Assembly (NCBI GenBank): GCA_004144345.1
Contig: SEEL01000012.1
Location: forward strand, 1 to 64,000
Direction: 5' to 3'
Length of the DNA: 64,000 bases
Source of the DNA: Hyphomicrobiales bacterium
GTDB lineage: Bacteria > Pseudomonadota > Alphaproteobacteria > Rhizobiales > Devosiaceae
A model generated the notes under the pieces. It ran no database searches, was not told the DNA's origin, and was given only the letters and a program-made list of their open reading frames with translations. Every line of letters begins with the position of its first letter. Position 1 is the first letter of the stretch. Of the stretch, positions 17,528 through 27,431 are shown piece by piece. Position numbers and translations under genes: made by a program.

Positions 17528-18865
17528 ATGAACATCACCGTTTTCGGCGCCGGCTATGTCGGACTGGTTCAGGCGGCGGTGTTTGCCGAGGCCGGGCACC
17601 GGGTGCAATGCGTCGATATCGACGCGGCCAAGGTCCGGGCGCTGAACGAGGGCCAGATCCCGATTTTCGAGCCGGACCTGCCCGGGCTGGTGGCGCGCAA
17701 TCTGCGCGAGGGCCGGCTGAGCTTTACTGCCGACGTGGCGGCGGGCGTGAACCTTGCCGAAGTGCTGTTTATCGCCGTCGGCACGCCCTCCAACGAGGAT
17801 GGCTCGGCCGACCAGAGCCATGTCGCATCGGTGGCGAAATCGATCGGCACGCATATGAGCGCGCCCAGGATCGTGGTGATCAAATCGACGGTGCCGGTCG
17901 GCACCAACGAGATGGTGCGCGACATCATCGCGGGTGCGATGCGCGAGGCCGGGCGCGAGATCGGCTTCGATGTCGCCTCCAATCCCGAATTCCTGCGCGA
18001 GGGCGCGGCGGTGGACGATTGCACCAAGCCCGACCGCATCATCATCGGCACGACGAGCAAGCACACCGAAGACGTGCTGCGCGCGCTCTATGCGCCGTTC
18101 AACCGCAGCCATGACAAGCTGATCGTGATGGACCCGCGCAGCGCCGAGCTGACGAAATATGCGGCCAACGCGATGCTCGCGACGCGCATCAGCTTCATGA
18201 ACGAGATCGCCGGACTGGCCGACCGGCTGGGCGCCGACGTAGAGCTGATCCGCAAGGGCATCGGCGCCGATCCGCGCATCGGCTATGCGTTCCTCTATCC
18301 GGGCATCGGCTTTGGCGGCTCGTGCTTCCCCAAGGATGTGCGCGCGCTGATCCGCATGGCCGGCCTTGCCGGCGACGAGCCGCTGATCCTCAACGCCGTG
18401 CAGCAGCGCAACGCCTTGCAGAAGCACATGCTGGTCGACAAGATCGCCCGCTATTTTGGCGGTGACCTCAAGGACAAGACGTTCGCCCTGTGGGGTCTCG
18501 CCTTCAAGCCGAAGACCAATGACATGCGCGAGGCGCCGGCGCTCCACATCATGGAGGCGCTGTGGGCGGCGGGCGCGACGGTGCGCGCCTATGATCCCGA
18601 GGCGATGGACGAATGCGCGCGGCACTATGGTCCGCGCGACGATTTGCGACTGGTGGCGAGCCGCGATGCGGCGCTCGATGGCGCCGATGCGCTGATCATC
18701 GCCACCGAATGGAAGGTGTTCCAGTCCCCCGATTTCGCGGCGATCAAGGGCAAGCTCAAGCGGCCGGTGATCTTCGATGGCCGCAACATTTTCGATCCAG
18801 CCTATGTGGCGGCGCAGGGCATCGACTATTTCGCCATCGGCCGCGGCCTGCGGCCGGCGGACTGA
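17528..18865 (+). CDS. ugd: UDP-glucose 6-dehydrogenase
   Basis: A 445-residue NAD-dependent enzyme oxidising UDP-glucose to UDP-glucuronate for polysaccharide synthesis. N-terminal Rossmann motif GAGYVG (residues 7-12), catalytic Cys266 in GGSCFPKD, and the C-terminal UDP-binding domain ([19 protein letters not shown]). ATG 17528 has AGGA about seven bases upstream. Divergent from the rhamnose operon, with 132 bases between, pointing to a shared surface polysaccharide role. Confidence 0.95.
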   Translation: MNITVFGAGYVGLVQAAVFAEAGHRVQCVDIDAAKVRALNEGQIPIFEPDLPGLVARNLREGRLSFTADVAAGVNLAEVLFIAVGTPSNEDGSADQSHVASVAKSIGTHMSAPRIVVIKSTVPVGTNEMVRDIIAGAMREAGREIGFDVASNPEFLREGAAVDDCTKPDRIIIGTTSKHTEDVLRALYAPFNRSHDKLIVMDPRSAELTKYAANAMLATRISFMNEIAGLADRLGADVELIRKGIGADPRIGYAFLYPGIGFGGSCFPKDVRALIRMAGLAGDEPLILNAVQQRNALQKHMLVDKIARYFGGDLKDKTFALWGLAFKPKTNDMREAPALHIMEALWAAGATVRAYDPEAMDECARHYGPRDDLRLVASRDAALDGADALIIATEWKVFQSPDFAAIKGKLKRPVIFDGRNIFDPAYVAAQGIDYFAIGRGLRPAD

Positions 18866-18891
18866 CCCGCCCGGCCGCGATAGACTGCGGC

Positions 18892-18921
18892 TTGACCCTG
18901 CGCAAGAACTGCCGGTATTAA
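18892..18921 (+). promoter_or_regulatory. candidate sigma-70 promoter of lacI-type gene
   Basis: TTGACC (18892-18897) and TATTAA (18916-18921) are separated by 18 bases, 41 bases before the TTG start. Just downstream GTAGCG (18931-18936) and CGCTAC (18941-18946) form a small inverted repeat that could be an autoregulatory site. Confidence 0.45.
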
Positions 18922-18961
18922 CGTTCCTACGTAGCGCGTCCGCTACCTGTGGAGTGTTCTG

Positions 18962-19984
18962 TTGAAGAAGCGCGCCCGGCTGAAGGACATTGCCGAGCTG
19001 ACGGGGTTTTCGACCAACACCGTGTCGCTCGCCCTGCACCATAGCCCGCTCGTGGCTGCGGAGACGAGCGCGGCGATCTGGACCGTGGCGCGGCAGCTCA
19101 AATACCGGCCAAACCAGCTGGCCCGCTCGCTGGTGAACCAGCAGTCGAAGACCATCGGCCTCGTTCTTACCAATATCCAGAACCCGATTCTAACGCGTGC
19201 CGCGGAGGCCATCCAGAAAGCGCTGCTCGGGCATCGCTACGCGACGCTGTTCGCCACCTCGAACCATTCGCTCGAACAGGAGAAGCTCGCCATCGAGACC
19301 TTCCTCGGGCGGCAGGTCGACGGGCTGCTGGTCTATCCGACGCATCATGGCGAGATCGCCCATATCGTGGAAGCGCAGGAACAGGGGACGCCCGTCGTGC
19401 TGCTGTCGGGCGGGCGCGATGCCAGCATCGATGCCGTGGCGATCGACTCGCGCGTCGGCGCGCAGCGCGCCACCGAACATCTGCTCAGCCTCGGTCACCG
19501 CCGCATCGGCGTGATCGATATTGCGCCGGCGCTGGGCAATTTCGAGAAGCAGGACGGCTATCGCGATGCGCTCAAGGCGCACGGCATTGCGCTCGATCGC
19601 GAGTTGATCGTCGAGGCGGGCCGCACCGGCCTTGGTGAAGGCTATGCCGCCGCCGGCGTTCTGCTGGGTCTAGGGGCACCGCCGACGGCGATCCTCGCGG
19701 CCAATGATCTGGCGGCCATCGGCGCCATCCACCGGCTCGATGAAATGGGCATCAGCGTGCCCAAGGACATGTCGGTGGTGGGTTTCGACAATATCGATCT
19801 CGCCGCGCATGTGCGGCCGCCACTGACGACGGTGAGCTATGACGCCGACTTGCTGGCCTCGCGCGCCGTGGAGCGGCTGCTGCGGCTGATCGAGGCCGAT
19901 GTCGCGGTGGAAACACAGCACCAGGTCGAGTTCGTCGAGCCCGAACTGATCGTCCGCAACTCTACTGCCCGACCCAAAGGATAG
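18962..19984 (+). CDS. LacI-family transcriptional regulator
   Basis: A 340-residue repressor with an N-terminal LacI helix-turn-helix (LKDIAELTGFSTNTVSLALH, residues 7-26) and a periplasmic-binding-like ligand domain (TIGLVLTNIQNPILTRAAEAI onwards). TTG start with GGAG eight bases upstream. Its stop overlaps the ribosome site of the aldo/keto reductase gene, so the pair is coupled. It probably controls that gene, and possibly the sialic acid operon that converges on it; the latter is a guess. Confidence 0.9.
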   Translation: MKKRARLKDIAELTGFSTNTVSLALHHSPLVAAETSAAIWTVARQLKYRPNQLARSLVNQQSKTIGLVLTNIQNPILTRAAEAIQKALLGHRYATLFATSNHSLEQEKLAIETFLGRQVDGLLVYPTHHGEIAHIVEAQEQGTPVVLLSGGRDASIDAVAIDSRVGAQRATEHLLSLGHRRIGVIDIAPALGNFEKQDGYRDALKAHGIALDRELIVEAGRTGLGEGYAAAGVLLGLGAPPTAILAANDLAAIGAIHRLDEMGISVPKDMSVVGFDNIDLAAHVRPPLTTVSYDADLLASRAVERLLRLIEADVAVETQHQVEFVEPELIVRNSTARPKG

Positions 19985-19988
19985 CATT

Positions 19989-20966
19989 TTGAGCATTACC
20001 CCGGCCGCGAGCCTTGTGCCTTTCCGCCTCGGCGACAATCCGATCGCGCAGCTACCCGTCGGCCTCGGCGGCTCGTGGTTCATGCCCTATGCCAATCCGA
20101 GCGGCGAGGACGCCAATTATCTCGGCGCGATGGAAGCGGCCTTCGAGCAGGGCGTGACGCATTTCGACACCGGCGCCACCTATGGCAAGGGGCACTCCGA
20201 GGAGCTCTACGGCCAGTTCCTCAGGGGCAAGCGCGACAAGGTCTTCATCGCCAGCAAATACGATCCGCCGGAGAGCACGGCCGAGGCGATGTACGGCATG
20301 ATCGGCGAGAGCCTCAGGCGGCTCGGCGTCGACAAGATCGACCTCTACTACATCCACTGGCCACGCACCGGCCGTGACATGCGCCCGGTGATGGAAGGGC
20401 TGCAGCGGGCCCGCGACGAGGGCAAGGTCGGCGCCGTGGGCGTCAGCAATTTCTCGGTGGCCGAGATGGCGCAGGTGAGCGAGGTCGCCAGGATCGATGC
20501 GCACCAGTTGGGCTACAATCTGCTGTGGCGCTATGCCGAGGACGAGGTGATCCCCTGGTGCCGCGACCATGGCGTGGCCGTGGTCACCTATTCGACGCTG
20601 GCGCACGGCATCCTGACGGGCAAATTCGGGCGCGAACTGGCGCTCGATCCGGACGATCAGCGCAACCGCATCCTGCCGTTCCGCGCCGACATCTGGCCGC
20701 ATGTGCATGCGGGCGTCGAGCAGCTGAAGGCGATCGCTGCGGAAGTGAACCGGCCGCTCGCGCATCTGGCGCTGCGCTGGACGCTGGCGCAGCCCGCCAT
20801 TGCGCTCACCATCATCGGAGGCCGCAACGCCGCGCAGGTGCGCGACACGCTGCCGGCACTCGAGGGCGATATCCCGGCAGGCGTGTTCGAGCGGATGAGC
20901 GCGATCAGCGATGCGGTCATGCAGCACATGCCGCATGCCGACAATCTCTTCGGCCGCGTCGGCTGA
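19989..20966 (+). CDS. aldo/keto reductase
   Basis: A 325-residue NADPH-dependent oxidoreductase. The catalytic tetrad can be followed: Asp and Tyr in HFDTGATYGKG, Lys in FIASKYD, His in YYIHWPRTG. VGVSNFS and the final TIIGGRNAAQV cofactor region are typical. TTG start with AAAGGA six bases upstream, four bases after the regulator stop. Likely reduces or oxidises a sugar or sugar aldehyde. Only three bases separate it from the convergent oxidoreductase gene. Confidence 0.87.
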   Translation: MSITPAASLVPFRLGDNPIAQLPVGLGGSWFMPYANPSGEDANYLGAMEAAFEQGVTHFDTGATYGKGHSEELYGQFLRGKRDKVFIASKYDPPESTAEAMYGMIGESLRRLGVDKIDLYYIHWPRTGRDMRPVMEGLQRARDEGKVGAVGVSNFSVAEMAQVSEVARIDAHQLGYNLLWRYAEDEVIPWCRDHGVAVVTYSTLAHGILTGKFGRELALDPDDQRNRILPFRADIWPHVHAGVEQLKAIAAEVNRPLAHLALRWTLAQPAIALTIIGGRNAAQVRDTLPALEGDIPAGVFERMSAISDAVMQHMPHADNLFGRVG

Positions 20967-20969
20967 GGC

Positions 20970-22079
20970 CTAGCGGGCGGTGATCTCGGACACGGCGACC
21001 TTGCGGTCCTCGGCGAGCGACAGGGTCAGCCCATCGGCCGTCGCGATGGCCGCCATGGCGGCGCTGCCATCGGTGAGCGCGGCATATTCGGGCTGCGGCG
21101 GCTGGCCCTGCAGCAGCCCGTGGAAGTAGATCAGCTCGTAGTCGATGATGGTCTTGAGCCACATAGGCAGGTCGATGGACGGATTGCCATAGACGATGCC
21201 GCCGCCCCCCGTGCTCTCGCGATAGGTGCGGCTGCGATCCGCGTCTTCCTGCGGTGTGCGATGGAGGAGGAAGCGCTCGTGCCGGTCGGCGGTGCGCAGC
21301 TCAACACCCACATCCTGCATGTCGATGCGGATGGCGCCCAGCGTGCCTTCGATCAGCAGATAGTGCTCGGGCCAGCGGAAGACCGAACCATACTCGAGAG
21401 TGGCAAAACGCTTGCCGGCGAATTCGAGCGTGATCAGCAGCATGTCGTCTTCGTCGCCGAAGCCGGGGCCCTGATGCGCGACATTGCCGCCGGCCATGGT
21501 GACGCGTTCGGCCGGCCCCATGATGAACTGCACGAGGTCGAGTTCATGGATGTGGTGGTAGAGGTGGCCACCCGAAAGCTGGCGCTGCTTCTTCCACGTC
21601 ACCTGCGGCTTTGGTGTTTCCCAGCCATTGCGCACCGCGCGGCAGTAGAGGACATCGCCCAGGACGCCCTCGGCGATCAGGGCCTTGGCCCGGCGCACGC
21701 CATCCTTGAAGTTGGTAACATGCCCCGCCATGAAGAGGACGCCCGACGAGCCGGCAGCCTCGACCATCAGCGCGCAATCTGCATAGGAGAGCGCGATCGG
21801 CTTTTCGCAGAAGATGTGCTTGCCATGCCGGGCGGCGGCAAGCGCCGGCTCGACATGGGCGAAGTTGGGGGACGCAATGACCACCGCATCGACGTCGCCG
21901 CTGCCGCACAATTCATCGACGCTCGCTGCCTGGCGGGCGCCAAGCTCGGCGGCGATGCCGGCGGCGTTGGCCGGATCGTAGACCAGCGTCACTTCCGCAT
22001 CGGGCAGCTTGTTCAGGGCGCGCGCCAGCGGCGCCCCGAAATAGCCCGTGCCGATGACGCCGTAGCGGATCGGTTTCAC
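20970..22079 (-). CDS. Gfo/Idh/MocA-family oxidoreductase
   Basis: A 369-residue NAD(P)-dependent dehydrogenase with Rossmann motif YGVIGTGYFGAPLARAL and the family EKPIAL motif (FCEKPIALSYADC). GTG 22079 has GGGGGA upstream. Last gene of the putative sialic acid operon, 17 bases after the aldolase-family gene. In that setting it could be NanOx-like, the oxidoreductase that converts 2,7-anhydro-Neu5Ac to Neu5Ac in other bacteria. That assignment is inference from context; a different sugar is possible. Confidence 0.85.
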   Translation of the reverse strand: MKPIRYGVIGTGYFGAPLARALNKLPDAEVTLVYDPANAAGIAAELGARQAASVDELCGSGDVDAVVIASPNFAHVEPALAAARHGKHIFCEKPIALSYADCALMVEAAGSSGVLFMAGHVTNFKDGVRRAKALIAEGVLGDVLYCRAVRNGWETPKPQVTWKKQRQLSGGHLYHHIHELDLVQFIMGPAERVTMAGGNVAHQGPGFGDEDDMLLITLEFAGKRFATLEYGSVFRWPEHYLLIEGTLGAIRIDMQDVGVELRTADRHERFLLHRTPQEDADRSRTYRESTGGGGIVYGNPSIDLPMWLKTIIDYELIYFHGLLQGQPPQPEYAALTDGSAAMAAIATADGLTLSLAEDRKVAVSEITAR

Positions 22080-22096
22080 TTGCCGTCCCCCGTAGT

Positions 22097-23014
22097 TCAG
22101 GCGAGGAGGCCGGTGTCGCGGAGCAGCGTCTCGATCTGCTGGGCTTCGCTGTCGTTGAGCGCGCGCTGCGGCCGGGCCATGACATTGGTGTCGATGACGC
22201 CGAGGCGGCGCATGGCCGTCTTGAAGGCACCGACGCCGGCCGAGCCAGCGCTCGTGCGGGCCACCGAAACCCAGACCATTTCGAACAGGCGGCAGAGACG
22301 TTCCTGTTCGGCGCGGGCGGCGGCGACATCGCCGGCCTGACAATAGTCCCAGAGACGCACATAGCCAGCCGGATCGACATTGGCGAGACCCGGCACGACG
22401 CCATGGGCACCCATGTTGAGCACGCTGTCGACGACGATTTCGGAGCCCGTCATGGCGAAGAAATCGGGGATGTCCTTGGTGTCGGACAGCACGTAGCGCA
22501 GATTGCCGTCATCACCGCTCGAATCCTTGAGGCCGATGATGGTGCCTTCGCGCGCCAGCGTGTTGGTGGTCTTGCGGTCGAGCTTGATGTTGACGCAGAC
22601 CGGGATGTCATAGGCGATCACCGGAATATCGATGGCTTCGCGCACATAGCGGAAATGATCGATGGTCTCGGAGAGATTGGTGCGCGCGTAGAAGGGCGCG
22701 GTGATGACCACGGCGTCGGCGCCGGCTGCCTGTGCGTCCTTCGCATGAGCGATGACGCGATCGGTGGCCGTATCGATGGCGCCGACGATCACCGGCACGC
22801 GGCCATTGGCATGCTTGACCGCGCTCTCGACGACCTTGCGGCGGGTCTGCTCGTTGTGGAACACCACTTCACTGGTCGACCCCAGGACGAAGAGGCCATG
22901 CACGCCATTGCCCACCAGGTGCTCAAGGACCCGCTTGTACGAGTCGTAATCGACCTCGAAAGACGGCGTGAGCGGGGTAACGACGGGCGGGACGACGCCG
23001 GTAAACTTGGGCAC
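22097..23014 (-). CDS. DapA/N-acetylneuraminate lyase family aldolase
   Basis: A 305-residue TIM-barrel Schiff-base aldolase. The substrate carboxylate loop is GSTSEV, the catalytic Tyr is in AYDIPV and the Schiff-base Lys in IGLKDSSGD. Its place directly after nanE-nanK supports N-acetylneuraminate lyase activity (Neu5Ac to ManNAc and pyruvate), although it is not especially close to E. coli NanA as I remember it. GTG start. The gene starts two bases after the upstream stop. Confidence 0.82.
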   Translation of the reverse strand: MPKFTGVVPPVVTPLTPSFEVDYDSYKRVLEHLVGNGVHGLFVLGSTSEVVFHNEQTRRKVVESAVKHANGRVPVIVGAIDTATDRVIAHAKDAQAAGADAVVITAPFYARTNLSETIDHFRYVREAIDIPVIAYDIPVCVNIKLDRKTTNTLAREGTIIGLKDSSGDDGNLRYVLSDTKDIPDFFAMTGSEIVVDSVLNMGAHGVVPGLANVDPAGYVRLWDYCQAGDVAAARAEQERLCRLFEMVWVSVARTSAGSAGVGAFKTAMRRLGVIDTNVMARPQRALNDSEAQQIETLLRDTGLLA

Positions 23015-23016
23015 TT

Positions 23017-24594
23017 TCAGATCTTTCTGTCAGGTGAGCTTGTTGAAGTTGGAGCGGGTAGCACTGCGGTATCGAGCGCGAGTTGCAGCGCGCCGACGAG
23101 TCCGCTTTCGGCCCCCAGGGCGGCGGGCACGACTTCGGGCTGGAACAGCGCGGGTTCGTTGTGCAGATGGGTCAGCACGCGCGGCAGATAGCCATCGGCG
23201 AGGCCGACACTGCCGCCGATCGCGACGCGATCGAGGCCGAGGATGGCGGTGAGATCACCGACAAGCGCCGCGACGGCAGCGGCCGACTGGTCGATGATCG
23301 GCTCGAAGCGGGCATCGTCGAAGACGGCGCGCGCATCGGGCAGCCCGGCGGCCGTGGCAATAGCGCGTCCAGCAGCGACGCTCTCGACCGTGCCGAACCG
23401 GCCCGACCCGCAAAGCGCCTGGCTGAGACGCGAACTGGCGAAGCCGACGTGACCCGCAAGGCCGGTGGAGCTGTCGACCAGCCGCCCGCCCAGCACGAGC
23501 CCGCCGCCAACGCCGGTTGAAACCGTGATGTACGCGAAGTTGTGAGCGCCCCGCCCCGCACCGAGCCGGGATTCTGCGACGGCGGCAGCGTCGGCATCGT
23601 TGACGACGATGACATTGCGGCCGAGACGCTCGCGCAGCGCGCTTTGCAGCGGCGCAGCCTGAATGGACTGCAGCGTATCGGTATTGACCGCATACCAATT
23701 GCCGCGCGTGTCGATGCGGCCGGCAACGGCGACGCCAACCGGATCGCCATGGCGATGGCCGAGCGCCGTCAGCATGCCATTCAGCACATCGAGCTGGGCC
23801 CAGAAGCCGCCGGCGGCATCGGTGGGCTGCTGCAGCCGCTCGACGATCCTGCCGTCTTCGATGCGGGCGGCGGCCGTCTTGGTGCCGCCGAGATCGAGGG
23901 CATACCCTGTGAGGCGCTGCTGGCCCTTGCGCACCGCATCGGCGAACCAGCCGGTGATATGCTCGAGCCGGGTTAGCGCGCTGCCGACGGTAACGGCATG
24001 AGCCCCCGCCGCCATGGCGCGCGCTGCGAGTTCCGGCGTGTTGAAGCGCCCCTCGGCCATCACGAAGCCGGAGCCGAGCGCTCGCAACGCAGCCAGCAAC
24101 TCAAAATCGGGGCCGTCGTGCAGGCCTTCGGTTTCCGCCGTGTAGCCCGACATGGTCGAGCCGATGACAGCGGCACCGCCGGCGAGCGCGTGACGCGCAT
24201 CGTCCAGCGTGGAGCAGTCGGCCATGGCGAGACGGCCAGTGCTCAGGATCGCCGCAAGCACGTCCTCGCGCGACGATGGGCGCGGGCGCGACGTAGCGTC
24301 GTAGGAGATGATGTCGGCACCGGCTTCGGCCAGCGCCAGCGCGTCCTCGACGCGCACCGTAATGCGCACCGGACTGTCTGGCAGATCGCTCTTGACGATC
24401 CCGACGATCGGCACGTCGACGACGGGACGCACGGCCCGCAGATTGTCGATGCCTTCAATGCGCAGGCCCGCAGCACCACCTGCGACCGCGGCGCGCGCCA
24501 TGGCGGCGACGATCTCGGGCCGGTCCATCGGACCATCGTCAACTGGTTGGCAGGAGGCGACGAGGCCACCCCTGAGACGTTCCAACACGCTCAC
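23017..24594 (-). CDS. bifunctional NanE-NanK fusion (ManNAc-6-P epimerase/ManNAc kinase)
   Basis: A 525-residue fusion. Residues about 1-222 are N-acetylmannosamine-6-phosphate 2-epimerase (LRGGLVASCQPVDDGPMD, VGIVKSDLPDSPVRIT, FVMAEGRFNTPE). Residues about 228-510 are a ROK-family kinase (YALDLGGTKTAAARI, NVIVVNDADAAA, STGVGGG). Together they turn ManNAc into GlcNAc-6-P, the middle of sialic acid catabolism. The usual ROK zinc motif CxCGxxGC is degenerate here (ALCGSGRFGTVE). GTG start overlaps the ATPase stop by four bases. Confidence 0.9.
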   Translation of the reverse strand: MSVLERLRGGLVASCQPVDDGPMDRPEIVAAMARAAVAGGAAGLRIEGIDNLRAVRPVVDVPIVGIVKSDLPDSPVRITVRVEDALALAEAGADIISYDATSRPRPSSREDVLAAILSTGRLAMADCSTLDDARHALAGGAAVIGSTMSGYTAETEGLHDGPDFELLAALRALGSGFVMAEGRFNTPELAARAMAAGAHAVTVGSALTRLEHITGWFADAVRKGQQRLTGYALDLGGTKTAAARIEDGRIVERLQQPTDAAGGFWAQLDVLNGMLTALGHRHGDPVGVAVAGRIDTRGNWYAVNTDTLQSIQAAPLQSALRERLGRNVIVVNDADAAAVAESRLGAGRGAHNFAYITVSTGVGGGLVLGGRLVDSSTGLAGHVGFASSRLSQALCGSGRFGTVESVAAGRAIATAAGLPDARAVFDDARFEPIIDQSAAAVAALVGDLTAILGLDRVAIGGSVGLADGYLPRVLTHLHNEPALFQPEVVPAALGAESGLVGALQLALDTAVLPAPTSTSSPDRKI

Positions 24595-25442
24595 GACCGA
24601 ACCTCCGTTGCGGCAACACTGTCCTTGGGATGCAACAAACTCGGTGCCGCGTCGAGCAGTGTCCGGGTGTAGTCCTCAGACGGATTGTCGAGAATTTGCC
24701 CCGACGGACCGAACTCGACGATCCGGCCATTGCGCATGACCGCGATTTCGTCGGCCATGTACCGCACCGTCTGCAGATCGTGGGAGATGAACACCATGCC
24801 GAGCCGAAGCGTGCGCTTGAGGTCCTGCAGCAGATTGAGGATTTGCGCCCGAACCGAGACGTCGAGGGCCGACGTCGGCTCGTCGGCAACGATGACTTCG
24901 GGCTCAAGCGAGAGGGCACGGGCAATCGCCACGCGCTGCCGCTGGCCGCCCGAAAGCTGCGCCGGAATGGCGTCGAGCACCGATTGCGGCAGGCCGACAA
25001 GGGCGATGAGTTCGGAGACGCGGGCGCGGCGGCTCGCGGCATCGCCGATGCCGTGGACTTCAAGCGGATCGGTGAGCGCGTCGCGCACCAGCATGCGCGC
25101 ATTGAGCGCCGTGGCCGGATCCTGGAAGACGACGGAAACGACGCGGCCGATGCGTTTGCGCATGGCGGCATTGAAGCGGCGCACTTCGGTACCGCCGAAG
25201 AGGACCTGCCCTTCGCTCGGCGGCACGAGGCCGATCAGTACCTTGGCGGCGGTCGATTTGCCGGAACCGGATTCGCCGACGATGCCCAGCGTATGGCCGC
25301 GGCGCACCGACAGCGAGACGTTGTCGACGGCGCGCACCTTGTGCGGCTTGAACAGGGTCGAGGCGCGGGTGGCGAAATCGACCGAGACATTGCGCAACTC
25401 GATCACCGGCCCGCCGGCACTGCTGTGGTGAGAGCTGGTCAT
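24591..25442 (-). CDS. peptide-type ABC transporter ATPase (OppF/DppF-like)
   Basis: A 283-residue ATPase with Walker [10 protein letters not shown], signature LSGGQRQ, Walker [12 protein letters not shown] and the C-terminal Opp-type end. It pairs with the fused ATPase domain encoded just upstream to drive one importer. Neighbouring nan-type genes suggest sialic acid as the cargo, as in SatABCD of Haemophilus ducreyi. Its ATG overlaps the upstream stop by four bases. Confidence 0.9.
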   Translation of the reverse strand: MTSSHHSSAGGPVIELRNVSVDFATRASTLFKPHKVRAVDNVSLSVRRGHTLGIVGESGSGKSTAAKVLIGLVPPSEGQVLFGGTEVRRFNAAMRKRIGRVVSVVFQDPATALNARMLVRDALTDPLEVHGIGDAASRRARVSELIALVGLPQSVLDAIPAQLSGGQRQRVAIARALSLEPEVIVADEPTSALDVSVRAQILNLLQDLKRTLRLGMVFISHDLQTVRYMADEIAVMRNGRIVEFGPSGQILDNPSEDYTRTLLDAAPSLLHPKDSVAATEVRS

Positions 25443-27430
25443 GAGCGGACCTCGAGCGGCAGGATCGGCGGATCATCGGGCGAAGCGGCATGGAAATGGC
25501 CGGTGTGCCCCACTTCGCGCAATACGCGCGCCGCCCCGGCATTGGCCGCCGGGTTGGACGAGCGCGGTGCGAACCGATCGCCCGCCGGATAGTCGCGCGG
25601 CGACGGCACGGTGCCGCGGATCTGATGCAACCGCGAGGCGCCGGCCTCGATGCTGAGCACCGCACCGAGCAGGCCGCGCGTATATTCGTGGATCGGCTGG
25701 GTGAGGATTTCGCGGGTCGGGCCGCGCTCGACCAGCTGACCCGCATACATGACGGCGACGCGATGCGAGAGTTCGGCGACCAGCGCCAGATCGTGCGACA
25801 CGAAGAGCATGGCAAAGCCGAGCTCGTCGCGGAGGCGGTTGAGCAGCTCGACCACCTGCTTCTGCACCGTGACATCGAGCGCGGTGGTCGGCTCGTCGGC
25901 GATGACGAGCTTGGGGTCGCGGGTCAGCGCCATGGCAATCAGCACGCGCTGACGCTGGCCGCCCGACAATTCGTGCGGATAGGAATTGAGCGTCCGTTCC
26001 GGGTCGAGGCCGACCATCGTCAGCAGCTCGACGGCGGTGCGGGTGCCGCCGCGCGAGGTGAGCTGCTTCAGCTGCGAGCGGATGAGCATGGCCGGGTTCA
26101 GCGACGACAGCGCGTCCTGGTAGATCATGGCGATGCCGCGACCGCGCAGCTTGTTGCGCTCGCGCTCGCTCATCGTCAGGAGGTTCTTGCCCTCGAACAG
26201 GATCTCGCCACGGATGCGGGCGCGCGGATCGAGCAGGCCCATGATGGCAAGCGAGGTGATCGACTTGCCGCAGCCGGATTCGCCGACCAGCGCCACGGTC
26301 TCGCCAGCGTGGACGCTGAACGAGACATTGTCGACGATATCGACATCGCCATGGCGGGGGAAACCGATGCTGAGATTGCGCACTTCGAGCAGCGGCGGCT
26401 CGCTGCCGCGGTGAACGAGGCGATCGGTCCGCCCCAGTTCGACGCGGCGCAGCTCGGCGAGCCGCTGTTCCAGCGACACGGGCTGTTCGACGGCACTGTC
26501 GGCCTTCGGCGCCTCAAGCTGGTCGATGGCAGCGGCGACGGTGGTCGCGTTGACGTTCGAGCGGCTGCGCGGCGCGGCCATCGCATCGGTCATGCCTTCG
26601 GCGAGGATGTTGAGCGACAGCACGGTGATGGTGATCAGCACGCCGGCAAAGAGCGTCGGCCACCAGGCGCCCGACATCACCAGCTGGCGGCCCGCCGCCA
26701 TGACATTGCCCCAGGACGGCTCGGGATCGGGCACGCCGGCCTGGATGAACGACAGCGAGGCCTCAAAGACGATGGCGTCGGCAACCAGCACGGTCGAGAA
26801 CACCAGCACCGGCGCGAGGCAGTTGCGGGCCACGTGCTTGATGAGGATGCGCGGCGTCGAGGCGCCCATCACCTGCACGGCGGCAACATAGTCGTCGGCG
26901 AACTGGCCGATGATGTTGGCGCGGATCACGCGCGTCAGCTGCGGCGTGTAGAGGAAGGCGATGGTGAATACGAGGACCGGCAGCGACTGGCCGAACACGC
27001 TCACGAGCATCACGGCCAGCGCGATGCCGGGGAACGACATGACCATGTCGAGGACCCGCATCAGCACTTCCGACACCCATTTGTTGGCGGTGGCGGTGAT
27101 CGCGCCGAGGATCGAGGCGGCGACCAGCGCGACGGCGGTCGCGGCGAGGCCGATGATCAGCGAATAGCTTGCGCCGTGGAGGAGGCGCGAGAACACGTCG
27201 CGGCCCTGCCGGTCGGTACCGAACCAGTTGACGGCATCGGGCGCGGCGGGACCACGGGTGAGCCCGGTGGCCAGCGGCGAGAACGGCGCGAGCAGCGGCG
27301 CGAAGATCGCCGCGAGCACGACGATGAGCAGCACGCCGAGCGCGATGCGCGAGGCAAGCGGCAGGTCGCGCAGGCCGGCGAGCCGCATGCCCGGTACGGA
27401 GAGCTTCTGGGTAAGCTGGGATCTCAGCAT
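25439..27430 (-). CDS. ABC permease-ATPase fusion (DppC + DppD-like)
   Basis: A 663-residue fusion. Residues about 20-290 form an OppC/DppC permease (NWFGTDRQGRDVFSRLL, MSFPGIALAVMLVSVFGQ). After a hydrophilic linker (about 290-345) comes an OppD/DppD ATPase with Walker A GESGCGKS, LSGGQRQ and LVIADEP. Peptide-family importers usually encode these separately. No stop or frameshift lies between the parts and the linker is long enough to connect them, so the fusion seems genuine. Confidence 0.9.
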   Translation of the reverse strand: MLRSQLTQKLSVPGMRLAGLRDLPLASRIALGVLLIVVLAAIFAPLLAPFSPLATGLTRGPAAPDAVNWFGTDRQGRDVFSRLLHGASYSLIIGLAATAVALVAASILGAITATANKWVSEVLMRVLDMVMSFPGIALAVMLVSVFGQSLPVLVFTIAFLYTPQLTRVIRANIIGQFADDYVAAVQVMGASTPRILIKHVARNCLAPVLVFSTVLVADAIVFEASLSFIQAGVPDPEPSWGNVMAAGRQLVMSGAWWPTLFAGVLITITVLSLNILAEGMTDAMAAPRSRSNVNATTVAAAIDQLEAPKADSAVEQPVSLEQRLAELRRVELGRTDRLVHRGSEPPLLEVRNLSIGFPRHGDVDIVDNVSFSVHAGETVALVGESGCGKSITSLAIMGLLDPRARIRGEILFEGKNLLTMSERERNKLRGRGIAMIYQDALSSLNPAMLIRSQLKQLTSRGGTRTAVELLTMVGLDPERTLNSYPHELSGGQRQRVLIAMALTRDPKLVIADEPTTALDVTVQKQVVELLNRLRDELGFAMLFVSHDLALVAELSHRVAVMYAGQLVERGPTREILTQPIHEYTRGLLGAVLSIEAGASRLHQIRGTVPSPRDYPAGDRFAPRSSNPAANAGAARVLREVGHTGHFHAASPDDPPILPLEVRS

Positions 27431-27431
27431 G

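Noticed and set aside
17396-19042. Upstream continuation of the rfbD reading frame to 847 residues
   Set aside because: It is the antisense of ugd and has no family resemblance beyond position 17395.
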